Shown here: positions 21,621-32,690 of the stretch, one piece after another
Layout: the number at the start of each line of letters is the position of its first letter
Numbering within the stretch: the first letter of the stretch is position 1
Origin: Paraspadella gotoi
Taxonomy: Eukaryota > Chaetognatha
Length of the DNA: 64,000 bases
Assembly: GCA_051294375.1 (NCBI GenBank)
Contig: CM119265.1
Coordinates: 12,079,866 to 12,143,865, forward strand
Reading direction: 5' to 3'
The notes under the pieces: model-generated
Told to the model about the DNA's origin: nothing
Databases searched by the model: none
The model's input: only the letters and a program-made list of their open reading frames with translations
Made by a program: the position numbers and the translations under genes

Positions 21621-22480
21621 TCCCTCAATACCCAATACGAAATGCCCTCATTGGTTAAATAAGTTCCAATAACCAATTTTAACCGTTTAATTAAGTTACC
21701 CCACTCTATAGTCCCATCCTCATTTAATGTACCCAGTACATTATAACTTATACTCATTGGAATTCAATATTTTCGTAGCTTTGTATTTAATTACCTCTTA
21801 TGAGGCCCGGATCGCGCCTAATCCGAATCGCCGATCTAAAGCTTAGAACTACGAGTAGTACAAATTCTTGTTGGATCAAAATGAGTTAAATTTTAAGCGA
21901 AAGTTGATCGGTTTGAAGCGCGATTTTCGCGATCGCTTTTTTGCCATAACTTTTGAACAGATTATCCGATTTTGATGAAATTTTGCATGCAGATAATATT
22001 CAATATTTCCTATCGATTGGTGCCCAATTAATTGAAAAATACTTAATGGTTTAGAAATGATGCTCATCCCCAAAGAAATATTCAGAAAAAGTGAGAAAAA
22101 ATAAAAAAACTGCAAGAGGCGTGAGAATAAAGGATGCTAAGTTTACAATTGTTGATCCAATAAATAACGTTGCTGACGCGGTTCACTGGAGTCAGAATTA
22201 TCACGCACATAATGGCGTTAAGGATCGGGTCACGCCTATTCGTACACCTCCGCGCGACACCTGTTCGAGCGGCACCTGACGCCTCAATTTTTTTTTCCCG
22301 TTTCATCTGAATATTTTTTTTTGTGGCAATTTTATTTTGCTCAAAATAAAAAGTTAAACTTTTCGTTTAATTTGAAAACTTCAAATTCATGAAATACGAA
22401 TCCATTTCAACCTTTTTTCGCGAAATACTTTTTTTTCTGGTATTTAATTTTAGATTTACATTTTTCTCTTTTTCATTTTC
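21621..22480. other. Intergenic, unrecognised moderately GC sequence
   Basis: Contains a 62-codon plus-strand frame (22091-22279) and a 79-codon minus-strand frame (21876-22115). Neither resembles a family I know. The minus-strand sequence around 21960-21990 looks like transposon-borne filler, so coding is doubtful. Confidence 0.35.
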
Positions 22481-23285
22481 TCCTCGCTCAGATTCTGAAA
22501 TAAATTATCCACCATTAAAATTTCTCTCTCTTTTCCATCCCCCCCCCCCGCAAAAAAAAAAATTTTAACCCGATTTATCCTTCTTCTCCTTCATCTCTAC
22601 TTCACGCCCTCCCTTTTTTTCGCGGGAACATTTAAATGCATTCGGTCTCTTTCCCTCATCGCCACGCCCCCTTGTCACTTATCTGTGACACTTTTTTTCT
22701 CTCGTCCGCCATCCGAGGTCGACGTCGCTGCCCTCTAGCGGGGGAACCCCGCCAAAAGAAACGTTCTTTTTTTTCGGTCTCCGTTCCTAAATAATTCGGA
22801 AAAAAAAATAGTGACATTTATAAAAATCTATCGAAATCGGATTTTTTCTCGAATAGTATTATTTATTCTGTTAACCGACCGTTTTCATGAATGAGCACGT
22901 TTTTGGTTATTTTAAAAAAAGTACTCGTGACTATTGAAAAAACTCAATATTTATGCGCATTGTACGGGAAAAAAAGGGACGCGATCAGCAACACTCGATA
23001 AATAAAAGAATTATTTCATCGTTAAAACCTCTTCGCTTTTTTTACATTAAATTTCTTTTTGTTATTCCCATAGTACTAACCGCTTTTTTTATCATCCCTT
23101 TTTATTTCAGACTAACAACAAAATCGGCCATCCACCCTAACTCGTAACCGTAAACCGTGAACCGTCACACTTTTTCTGCGCAACGAGTACCGTCACGCGT
23201 CCCAAGATTCGAACGGGTGACGCCTCGTTGGATTCGTTAAATCAACGCTCGTTAATCAATTACGCTGGGAATAAAAATAATAAAA
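22481..23285. other. GC-richer stretch, possible promoter or 5' exon; short hydrophobic frame
   Basis: Bases 22580-22790 are unusually GC-rich for an intergenic part of this window and include CGCCACGCCCCC and ACGTCGCTGCCC. They are followed at 22953-23147 by a 64-codon frame with one membrane-like segment (FYIKFLFVIPIVLTAFFII). No homologue recognised and no convincing splice structure, so this is only a candidate. Confidence 0.25.
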
Positions 23286-24110
23286 ATAGGCCGGAACAGG
23301 TTGAAAACTAGAAGTTTTCTCAAATAAATAATGGTTAAGTGACTGTTAGAGAATATGAAAATAAAAATAATTTTTAAATTTATCTTATTGATTAGCGCAA
23401 TGAAGCATTTAAAGATTATTTTATTACTATATAAAGTTTAAAATTTTTTGTTAATTTTTCATTTTTTTAATAGATTCTGATAGAGCTTTAAAAGTTAGAT
23501 AAAGGTTATTAATACAACTTTTTAAATTTTTTTTTGTTTTATTGATAAAAACTTTAAAAAAACATAAAATTCAACCAATGATGATAATGATGATGATTTT
23601 TTAAGGTTTTTTGTATTTTTAACCAATTTATAATCAAAATTTAAAAAAAATTGTAGTACTAACTTTAATTTAACTTTTCAAGCTCTATAGGAATCCGTTC
23701 TTAAAAATAAAATTTAAAAAAATTTTCATTTGTTATATATTAATAAATATTTAAAAGCTTCAATGCAAAAACCCAATAAGTTGCAAAAAGTTGCAAAAAG
23801 TTGCAAAAAGCAAAAAGCAAAAAGAAAAAAAATTGTAGTACTAACTTTAATTTAACTTTTCAAGCTCTATAGGAATCCGTTCTTAAAAATAAAATTTAAA
23901 AAAATTGTCATTTGGTATATATTAATAAATATTTAAAAGCTTCAATGCAACAACCCAATGAGTTGCAAAAAGTTGCAAAAAGCAAAAAGCAAGAAGCAAA
24001 AAGCAAAAAGTTGCTTTGAAAATCGATTTGGTAATAGAAGGAAAAAAGAAATTTTTTTGAGAGAACTAGAAGTTATAAAAAGTGTTAAATTTTGGCCCGC
24101 CTTAGTATTC
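23285..24110 (+). repeat. Dispersed element of about 0.8 kb with an internal 183-bp tandem duplication
   Basis: It begins TAGGCCGGAACAGGTTG and ends TTTTGGCCCGCCTTAGTA. Inside, the unit starting ATTGTAGTACTAACTTTAAT occurs at about 23652 and 23833, each followed by short GTTGCAAAAA-type repeats. An inverted copy without the duplication fills about 50375-50905. An end fragment also abuts the Ty3 remnant near 40580. Confidence 0.7.
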
Positions 24111-24689
24111 AACGCCTTGTTTACGTTTACAACTTTATTAAAGTTTAGTCTAAACGCATCGATTCATATTTTTTTTACCAAAAAAAACAACAACAATAAA
24201 AAAAACCAACGACGTCAACAACAACAACGACTAAAAACGACGGAGAGAGAAGGAAGAGAAACAAAAACAAAAGACGCCTCATCCTCAGACTTTTACGTAT
24301 TTCGACCAATAAGCGGCTTTCGCTTCGGTCGTCGTCCAATCAGGAACGCGAGTTTGAAGAGAGGGACGCGCCACGAGAGAGAGGGGGAGAAAAAGAGAGG
24401 GAAAGTGAGAGATAGAGAGAGAGACAGAGAGAGAGAGAGATTCGAAAAATCCACGGAGTAAATTCGTCAAGAGACGACGATTTGTCTCGTTATTTCATTC
24501 TTGTCCTTTTTTATTTTGTTCTGTTTTTAGAACAAAAAATTGTACTTTTTTTTTATTTGAGGTATCTTTTTTTTATTTCAAATTTAGTCGGATTTATTTT
24601 TTTAGTTTAAAAAATAATTTAACCAGATGTTAATGTTATTTCAGAAACAAAGAAACATAGGCAAAATATCTTTAGATGAACTAACGAAC

Positions 24690-25612
24690 GATCAAAAAAA
24701 AATAAAAGTGAAACGGGAGGGAAAACATCAGCAGAAAAATTGGCAACAAAAAGTAAACACAAATAAAAGTAAAAGGGAAAACATCAGCAGAAAAATTGGC
24801 AACAAAAAGTAAACACAAATAAATGTAAAATGGAAAATATCATCGGAAAAATTGGCAACAAAACTTAAACACAAATAAAAGTAAAAGGGAAAACATCAGC
24901 AGAAAAATTGGCAACAAAAAGTAAACACAAATAAATGTAAAAGGGAAAATATCAGCGGAAGAATTGGCAACAAAACGTAAACACAAATAAAAGTAAAAGG
25001 GAAAACATTAGCGGAAAAATTGGCAACAAAATGTAAACACAAATAAAAGTAAAAGGGAAAACATTAAGCGGAAAAATTGGCAACAAAACGTAAACAAATA
25101 AAAGTAAAAGGGAAAACATTAGCGGAAAAATTGGCAACAAAAAAGTAAAAAAATAAAAGTAAAAGGGAAAACATCAGCAGAAAAATTGGCAACAAAACGT
25201 AAGCACAAATAAAAGTAAAAGGGAAAACTTTAGCGGAAGAATTGGCAACAAAACGTAAACACAAATAAAAGTAAAAGGGAAAACATTAGAGGAAAAATTG
25301 GCAACAAAACGTAAACACAAATAAAAGTAAAAGGGAAAACATTAGAGGAAAAATTGAAAACAAAACGTAAAAACAAATAAAAGTAAAAGGGAAAACATTA
25401 GAGGAAAAATTGGCAACAAAACGTAAACGCAAATAAAAGTAAAAGGGAAAACATTAGAAGAAAAATTAGCAACAAAACGTAAACACAAATAAAAGTAAAA
25501 GGGAAAAAATTAGAGGAAAAATTAAAAACAAAACGTAAAAACAAATAAAAGTAAAAGGGAAAACATTAGAAAAAAAATTAGCAACAAAACGTAAACACAA
25601 ATAAAAGCTTTT
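24690..25612. repeat. 56-bp minisatellite, about 16 copies
   Basis: The unit contains AAACACAAATAAAAGTAAAA then GGGAAAACATTAG and AAAAATTGGCAAC, with small substitutions. The period is not a multiple of three. Apparent membrane-rich frames on the minus strand are repeat artefacts. There are no spacers, so it is not a CRISPR array. Confidence 0.9.
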
Positions 25613-26175
25613 TCCTTCGAAGAAGAGAAAAGCATAAAAATCCACGTACGAGATAAAAACAAGATTTAAAAAAGGATGATACTACAGAACGAAAAAAACA
25701 TTGAACAGGATTGGAAATGTCGTTCACAATGATATAGAAGAAAACAGTAACAAGGGGGAATAGTGAAATGATAAAAATATTATAAACATGGACATTTAAC
25801 AATGAACAACGAACAATGAACGCGTGAAAAAAACTGATTGTTCTTCACTTTCGTTTTAAGACAGTTCAACTGTATTCGATTCGCTTATATCGTTATTGTA
25901 CTCAGCATGTATTTCACGCTTGTTGAATTAGTATTTTAATTTATGAAACTACCATAAAGTTGGCATCGAATTGATCATAAAGTTTACTAAATGAATTTAA
26001 TACTGCGTTTAAATAAATAAATACGTCGCGACCGAAAAAAAACATTCCACGTTTCACTACTTGAAATAGTGAAGTATTCTCATTACTCTCCCCATAGATA
26101 TTATTCACCCATAAAAAGAAAAAAAAAGAATAAAAAATAAAGAAGCCAAGGACAGAGATTTTCCGAAGTCTCCAA

Positions 26176-26176
<1 letters not shown>

Positions 26177-26238
<62 letters not shown>
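26177..26238 (+). repeat. (CT)n microsatellite
   Basis: About 30 uninterrupted CT units. Confidence 0.97.
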
Positions 26239-26240
<2 letters not shown>

Positions 26241-26374
26241 TCTCTTTCATCATGGTGAAAACGACGCCAAAAAATGCCAAGAAATTGAGCGGAAGAAAAA
26301 AAATATATAAAAATGAATGAATAATTTTAAAAAAAAGTAAAAGAAGAGCTCATTTGTGTGACTTTATCGTCGTC

Positions 26375-26425
26375 ATCATCGTCGTCCCACGTCACGTCCC
26401 ACGTCACGTTCTTCCGGCGCGAAAA
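26375..26425 (+). promoter_or_regulatory. Candidate promoter: two CCACGTCA boxes and an ETS-like site
   Basis: CCACGTCA occurs at 26387-26394 and again at 26399-26406, 12 bases apart. Its complement TGACGTGG is the unfolded-protein-response element bound by ATF6/XBP1-type bZIP factors. CTTCCGGCG follows at 26411-26419. All lie 45-65 bases before a possible first exon. Inference only. Confidence 0.35.
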
Positions 26426-26451
26426 ACGCCGCCTCAAGAAACGACGATGAA

Positions 26452-26479
26452 ATGGACTCCGAAGTCACTAACGCTCATG
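26452..26479 (+). CDS. Possible first coding exon of an unidentified gene
   Basis: An ATG in a good context (GAAATGG) gives the nine residues MDSEVTNAH plus one base, and runs into a strong splice donor, CATG|GTAAGT (26479/26480). It sits directly downstream of the GC-rich bZIP/ETS-like sites, and the next 400 bases are (GA)n-rich, as other introns in this window are. There is too little sequence to name a product, and no matching second exon was identified, so it may be chance. Confidence 0.25.
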
Positions 26480-26554
26480 GTAAGTCTCATAAGAAGAGAA
26501 AGTTAGGGAGGAACGGCTTAGAGTGGGTTTTGAATAGAGGAAAAGGCCAAAAGA

Positions 26555-26644
26555 GGGTAGAGGAAAAAGAGAGAGGGAGAGAGAGAGGGAGAGATAGGAA
26601 TAGAGAGATAGGAATAGAGAGAGTGAAAGAGAGAGAGAGATAGG

Positions 26645-26692
<48 letters not shown>

Positions 26693-26870
26693 AAGAGAGA
26701 GATATAGGAAGAGAGAGAGAGAGGAATAGAGAGATAGGAAGAGAGAGAGTGAAAGAGAGAGAGATAGGAAGAGAGTGAGTGAAAGAGATAGAGAGACAGA
26801 GAGAGACAGGGAGAGAGATAGAGAGAGAGATAGAGAGGGAGAGAGAGAGAGAAAGAGAAAGAGATAGAGA
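26555..26870 (+). repeat. Long interrupted (GA)n region
   Basis: GA units broken by TAGGAA and GATA interruptions over about 300 bases. Confidence 0.95.
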
Positions 26871-26872
26871 GT

Positions 26873-27020
26873 AAGGCGTAGTAAAATTCCTAAGTTTAAC
26901 TTTAATTAAAATTCTAAAAGTGAGGAACGAACAATATTATACTTATGAACATTTATGTATAAAAAAATTTATAATAAATTTTACAATTTACGCAGTAGGC
27001 CATATTTATACTAGTACTAA
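26873..27020 (+). repeat. End fragment of the GTAAGGCGTAGTAAA element
   Basis: Matches 19135-19400 in the same orientation and about 52510-52665 inverted, including CGCAGTAGGCCATA. Confidence 0.55.
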
Positions 27021-27316
27021 ACCAATACCACTGATAGGACGTTCTTCAGTTAAAAAAACGGTTGGCTATAGTTATCTTTTTCTTATAACATCGAGCACAC
27101 AAGGTGAATTTCTATGCCTTCAAAATACGGTAAGACATGATTTCTTCAATCAAATCTCGTTATCTGCTTAATTTAAGAACAAAGTACATGCGATTTTTCA
27201 TGGTAAGTCTAACTTTTAAAGATAAAATTGCTCATAGGAATTTAGTCGTCAATCAGATTCACAGAACTCTTCAGGATAAAGATGACACTTAATCTTTTTC
27301 TTTTTTCCCTCCCTTT

Positions 27317-27900
27317 TTATCGAGCCATGACCGGCAAAGCCGGTTCAGGCTTGATTTTGTTTCGGGTCAGCTTCTTGGTGTGTCGTCGTCGTCCGTCGTC
27401 GTCCGGTCACGCTTTTTGTATAAAAACTACTATACACTTTTAAGTTTGGCTGGTGACTTACCGAGTTTTTTATCGAGCCTTACGCGGCGAAGCCGGGTGC
27501 AGGCTTGTAAGTATTGATTCAGGGTATGCTTCTTTGTGACGTGTGTGGTCGTGCTGTCACGCTTTTGTTATAAAAACTCTACGCTTTTATAGTTTTGGCT
27601 TGGACTTACCTTTTTTTTAAATAAAAATTATTATGAATTATGATAATTTTTAAAAAGTGTGCGATCATAGTAAGTTAAAAATTTAGATATGGCTTCTCAT
27701 ACTTAAATGCTTTGATATTTTCTTATTACATTTGGATTTAAGTATTTTTTTGTTTGAATTTCCCTTCATTATGATTTACTGCAATATGCAAATGAGATTA
27801 TAGTACTCATTATAATATCCAAATTAGTATATAAAATGCTTTAATCTAATTTACATATTGCAGTATATAATATTGAAGATGAATTCAAAAATTTTTTTTA
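27317..27900 (+). repeat. GCCGG-hairpin repeat, two tandem copies, followed by AT-rich body
   Basis: Hairpin heads at 27320-27352 (ACCGGC...GCCGGT) and about 27472-27510. Each is followed by a CGT/GTC-rich tract, a CACGCTTTTT segment and CTACGCTTTTATAGTTTTGG. The AT-rich body (27600-27900) recurs at 29130-29500 and in part at 33700-33825. Confidence 0.65.
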
Positions 27901-28990
27901 AATCTATAATAAAAATGGGAACTCAAGGAACTCTTTTAATGAGAAGCTATATCTTAATTTTAATACAATAAAAATAAAATCTTTTACACAGCTGCTGACT
28001 TGGAAAAATTGGTAAAAATTTTCCAGATTGTATACATGTAACATTTTTTCGCTTTTTTTATTTATTTCTTTAATTATATATGTATTTTTTTTAAGGCCAG
28101 GGATCACTCAACCTAAAATTGTAGAAATCTTTAATTTACTGTATCTTAATCATTTTCTCTCACTATCTTGTTAAGAGGTTTTTCTATTGAAAAATAATCT
28201 GAAAACTTTTAAAAATCTAGCATAATATGTTCATAAAAATTTAACAAATTTTTTTCTTCGGTAAACTAGATTTTCAGAGAAAAATATTTTTTTATATGTA
28301 AGCATAATTTCGTTACAACTAAATTTTTAACTTAAAACTGATTCTTTACAGTAATGCTCATTTCTAACTTCTTATATTTAATTCTTCTCTTTGCTACAAG
28401 TACCATACTTGGAGTTGTATTCACTAATAATCTAAATAAACTACTCTACACATTTTCCAGACGGGTTTTTTATACTTTTATGAGTTTTATGAGTTAAAAA
28501 ACTTATGAATTTATTTCAATTTGACTTTTTACTTTATGTAAATGTTAATGAGTTTAATGAGTACAGAATTTACTTTCTTGACGAAGTAAAGTTAAAAACG
28601 AAGAGTTGCAGCTCAAACCGTTGGACTCTTCTTGAGAAAAAAATATCTTGGGCAAGAAAGGAAAGGTGGGGAGATTCTATGAGCCGTTTTTGAAAAAATG
28701 TTTTTCGTTTCAAAGATATCAAGGAATTAATCCAAAATTGATTAAAATAATCAATTTCTATGAAGGAGGAAAATTTTGAAAGTATCTTTTCATAGAATTG
28801 GAGTTCGTAACTAAAGGTAATTCATGCCAAATTCATGTGAAGAACGCCTTACGTTTGGGCGTGAACTCTCAACATAGGTTTCTTTTATTTTAAATACAAC
28901 GAAAAATTTTGAACGTCCTTTGAAAAAAATAGTAAAGTGAATACATTTCGGAAATCGTCAGGAGCTCCTTTCGAAATCCGAGCTCGGTTT
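27901..28990. other. AT-rich sequence, no gene recognised
   Basis: Only short frames (60-67 codons) without family resemblance. Confidence 0.5.
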
Positions 28991-28995
28991 AGCCT

Positions 28996-29600
28996 AATTT
29001 ATCGAGCCATGACCGGCGAAGCCGCGTTCAGGCTCTATTGTTTTAGTATTGCTTCTGTACGTGTCGTCGTCGTCGTGTCGTCGTCGTCGGCGTCACCGCT
29101 TTTTTTATAAAAACTACGCTTTTATAGTTTTGGCTAGGACTTACCTTTTTTTTAAATAAAAAATTATTATGAATTATTAAGTTTTAAAAAGTGGCGATCA
29201 TAGTAAGTTAAAAAATTAGATATGGCTTTCTCAACTTAAAATAGCTTTGAAATTTTCTTATTACATTTGATTTAAGTATTTTTTGTTTGAATTTCACTCA
29301 TTATGATTTACTGCAATATGTAAATGAGATTTATAGTAGTCTTATATATCCAAATTAGATATATAGAAATGCTTTAATCTAATTTACATATTGCAGTATA
29401 TTAATGATTGAAGATGGAATTCAAAAATTTTTTTTAAATCTTTAATAAAAATGGGAACTCAAAGGACCTTTTTTTAATGAGAAGCTATATCTTAATTTTA
29501 ATACAAATAAAAATAAAATCTTTTACAAGCTGGATTGGAAAAATTGTGAAAAGTTTCCAATTGTAAACATTGTAACATTTTTTGTCTTTCTTTTATTTAT
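28996..29600 (+). repeat. GCCGG-hairpin repeat, third copy with body
   Basis: Hairpin head at 28998-29035, (CGT)n at about 29060-29090, and the same body as 27560-27900. It includes CTGCAATATGTAAATGAGAT and an inverted partner of that phrase about 60 bases on. Confidence 0.65.
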
Positions 29601-29639
29601 TTCTTTAATTTTATATATATTTCTTCTTTTTTAGCGCTG

Positions 29640-29867
29640 GCCTCCTTTCTGAACTCTTTAAAAACGAGTAGGTCTCCAGTTTTTCTCGATCTGTCCTTCT
29701 TCTCTTTTGTTGTCTCCTCTCTGTACGATCTCTTGCGTGATCTCGTTTTTTGAAAAATTTGATTATTTTTTTCTTTCTAAAAACATATATATTTGATCAG
29801 GCGCTGCCTTTTTCTGAATCGTTTAAAAAAAACGAGTTCAGGCTCTCTCTCTCTCTCCCCGTCTCCT

Positions 29868-29903
<36 letters not shown>

Positions 29904-30260
29904 ATCAGAAAAATTATTTCATGCTGGTTGTTTTACCACCGTTTTTTGAAAAATTCTTATTATTTCTTTCCTTCTAAAAACTTTTATTATCGCCATTTAT
30001 TCCGCGCTTCTTTCTCAATACAAAATCCCAAATTACATCTGAGATTTTTCGTGGATTTTTTGAGAAAATGTGAAGAATAACTTACTTGACCTGGATTTTC
30101 GTGCCGTTGCGGGGCAACGAGTAAACAATGTCGAGGACATACCTAATAACGCGTTTTGATGGCAACGGAAACGTTACGTGTATAAAAAAAATCAACTTGA
30201 CCGAGATCACGCCCGATATAAACAAGAGTGACTAATATTGCGTATTCGTTGGCGGGAAAA

Positions 30261-30316
<56 letters not shown>

Positions 30317-30500
30317 TACAAAAAAAAAAATTTATTCACTTGTAAACGAGTAAACGAGTTCCGGCTCTCTCTCTCCTCTCTCTCTCTCTATCTTTCTCTC
30401 TATCTGTCTCTCTCTCTCTTTCTCTCTTTCTATCTCTTTTTTTGTACAAAATAATTTTTAGTCACCTTTTTTTCACCTCCGTCATTAAACGAGTATCTAA
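29640..30500 (+). repeat. Hairpin-(CT)n cassette array, part 1
   Basis: The hairpin CTGAATCGTTT...AACGAGTTCAG at 29814-29840 is followed at once by (CT)n. Further CT tracts at 30263-30307 and 30366-30435 are preceded by the diverged head AAACGAGTTCCGGCTCTC. Intervening DNA carries the cassette body (TTACATCTGAGATTTTTCGT and relatives). No gene. Confidence 0.65.
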
Positions 30501-30837
30501 CATGGCTCGTCTGGCTATTCAACCTCTCGTTTTTAAAATAAAGTTCTCGTTTAGTCACTTGTTTTATTCCATCCAGCGCGAAACGAGTAAACGAGTTCCG
30601 GCTTTGTTAGCCTTCGTCTCTGTCCATCTCTACTCTCCTCTTCTCTCTCTTCGAGTGATCGTGCGTTTTTTAAAAATTCGTTATTATTTTTTCCTTCTAA
30701 AAACTTTATTATCCCATTTATTTTTTTTTCTCTATACAAAATCCCAAATTTACAATCCGAGATTTTCATGGATTCATTTTGCTGCTGTACATATAGCTGC
30801 TATATGTCCGGCAATTGCGCGGAGTAATTAAATTGCA

Positions 30838-30868
<31 letters not shown>

Positions 30869-31420
30869 ATACCAAAAACAGTATTGACAAAATCAAAACA
30901 GTATCAGTGTAAAAAACTAGAAAGCAGTAAACAAGTAAAACTAAACTATTAAAATTCAACAGAAAAAAAAAGACACTAACGTTTAAATTGCATATATAAT
31001 TTTCTACAAAAAAAATTGTTTTTTGTTTGTTTATTACTGTAACTTTGGACGTCGGCCCACTATTGGCAAATTATAATCTAAAAATAGGAGTTGAGAAGAG
31101 AGATATTGTCAAATTAAAACTTACTTTTTTTGTATTCTAACTAATTTTACCAATTTTAAAATTTGTAAATTTTTTAGTGTATATATTTAATCATTTTTAT
31201 CTTTTTTAAAATAATATTATTTGATTGGGATAAATATTTATAATTAGTTATATATGCAAATATAAATTTGACCTCGTCTGGTTTCTTCTTAAAAAAAAGA
31301 ACAATCTAAAATTTCATTCAAGATTAAACTTTTTTAAGATGAGGACATAACAATTTTTATTGATATAAGTAAAAAAAAATATTAGAAAGGAAAAAGAGTT
31401 CGTCCCTACTCAGATACGTC
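30500..31420 (+). repeat. Cassette body, copy 1 of a duplicated block
   Basis: Bases 30780-31420 match 32690-33165: both contain TGCTATATGTCCGGCAATTG, then an AT-rich stretch, then GACCTCGTCTGGTTTCTTCT-like sequence. Copy 1 is interrupted by the retroposon at 30842-30982. Confidence 0.7.
30842..30982 (-). mobile_element. Short poly(A) retroposon with perfect 14-bp target duplication
   Basis: A 141-bp insert begins, on the plus strand, with a long T run (the tail of a minus-strand element) and ends AAAGACACTAACG. It is flanked by TTAAATTGCATATA at 30828-30841 and 30983-30996. The uninterrupted version of the site is seen in the second block copy near 32755-32770. The element shares its 3' end with sequences at 19040-19119 and 20284-20770. 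It has no frame, so it moved with another element's machinery. Confidence 0.82.
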
Positions 31421-32010
31421 GAAAAAACGAGTTCAGCTCTGCAGGGCGGTCCAGCTTCTCTCTATTTTCTCTCTCTCTCTCTCCTCATCTCTCCCTCTCT
31501 CCTCTCTCTCTCATCTTCTTCTTTCTTTTTCTTCTATTTTATTCCCGCCAATTTATTCCGCGCTTTTTTCTCAATACAAAATCGCCAAATTTACATCCGA
31601 GATTTCTGTGGATTTCTTTTCGAAAAAATTTGAATTATTCTTTATATAAACGATGAGTGAAAAATGACCAGCCTCTCTCCTCTTTCTCTCATCTCTCTCT
31701 TCTCTCTCTCTCTCTCTCTTTTCATCTCATACAGCATTTGTTTGTTTTATTTACTGATGAATGATTATCGCGTCAATGAATGACTATCATTGCATCAATG
31801 AATGATTATCATCATATCATGAATGATTATCATCACATCAATGAATGACTATCATCGCATCAATATTTGATTATCATCACATCAGTTATTTTGTTATCAT
31901 GCGCATCAATTATTGGTTATCATCCGCATCAATATTTGTTACATCGCATCAAATATTTGGTTACCATCGAAAGCGGCTTCGAATCCCTATTGCTTTTAAG
32001 ATTTTTATTA
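31421..32010 (+). repeat. CT cassette plus 21-nt minisatellite, copy 1
   Basis: CT tracts at 31455-31512 and 31675-31720, then a degenerate array of GATTATCATCGCATCAATAT-type units at 31745-31975, ending near GCTTTTAAGATTTTTATTAC. It parallels 33140-33690 and the inverted 17930-18300. Confidence 0.75.
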
Positions 32011-32029
32011 CTTTGAATTGAGTGATCCC

Positions 32030-32690
32030 GGACCTTAAGGCGCTGCCTTTTCTGAATCGTTTAAAAACGAGTTCAGTCTCTCTCTGTCTCTCTTTGTGTC
32101 GTCTGTCTCTCTCTGTAACGATCTCTTGCGTGATCGTTCGTTTTTTGAAAAATTCTGATTATTTTTTTTTTCTTTCTATAAAAACATATTTGATCAGGCG
32201 CTGCCTTTTCTGAATCGTTTAAAAAAAACCGAGTTCAGGCTCTCTCTCTCTCTCTCCGTCTCCCTCCGTCTCCTCTCTCTCTCTCTCTCTCTCTTTTTTT
32301 TTTTTACAAAATAATTTTTTAGTCAATTTTTTTTTCACCACCGTCACTGGGCGACGAGTAACGATTAAACGAGTTCCGGCTCTCTCTCTCTCTCTCCTTT
32401 CTATCTTTCTTTCTCTCTCTCTCTTTTTTTTTACAAAAAAAAAATTTTTAGTCACTTTTTTTTTCACCACCATCCATTAGGCGACGAGTAAACGAGTTCC
32501 GGCTCTGTTCAGCTTCTTTCTCTCTATGTACGATCATTCGTTTTTGAAAAATTCTTATTATTTTTTTTTTCAAAAAACTTTTTATCGCCATTTATTTTTT
32601 TTTCTCATTACAAAATCCGAAATTTACATCCGAGATTTTCGTGGATTCATTTTTAGTAAAAGGGAAGAATAACTTATAATGCAGGCAATG
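32030..32690 (+). repeat. Hairpin-(CT)n cassette array, part 2
   Basis: Two good hairpin heads (32052-32076 and 32210-32239), each preceded by GGCGCTGCC and followed by CT/GT-rich tracts. Two diverged heads AAACGAGTTCCGGCTCT (about 32368 and 32490) have CT tracts after them. Confidence 0.7.

Noticed and set aside
24690-25612. Possible CRISPR-like array
   Set aside because: Contiguous 56-bp tandem units with no unique spacers, in an animal genome.
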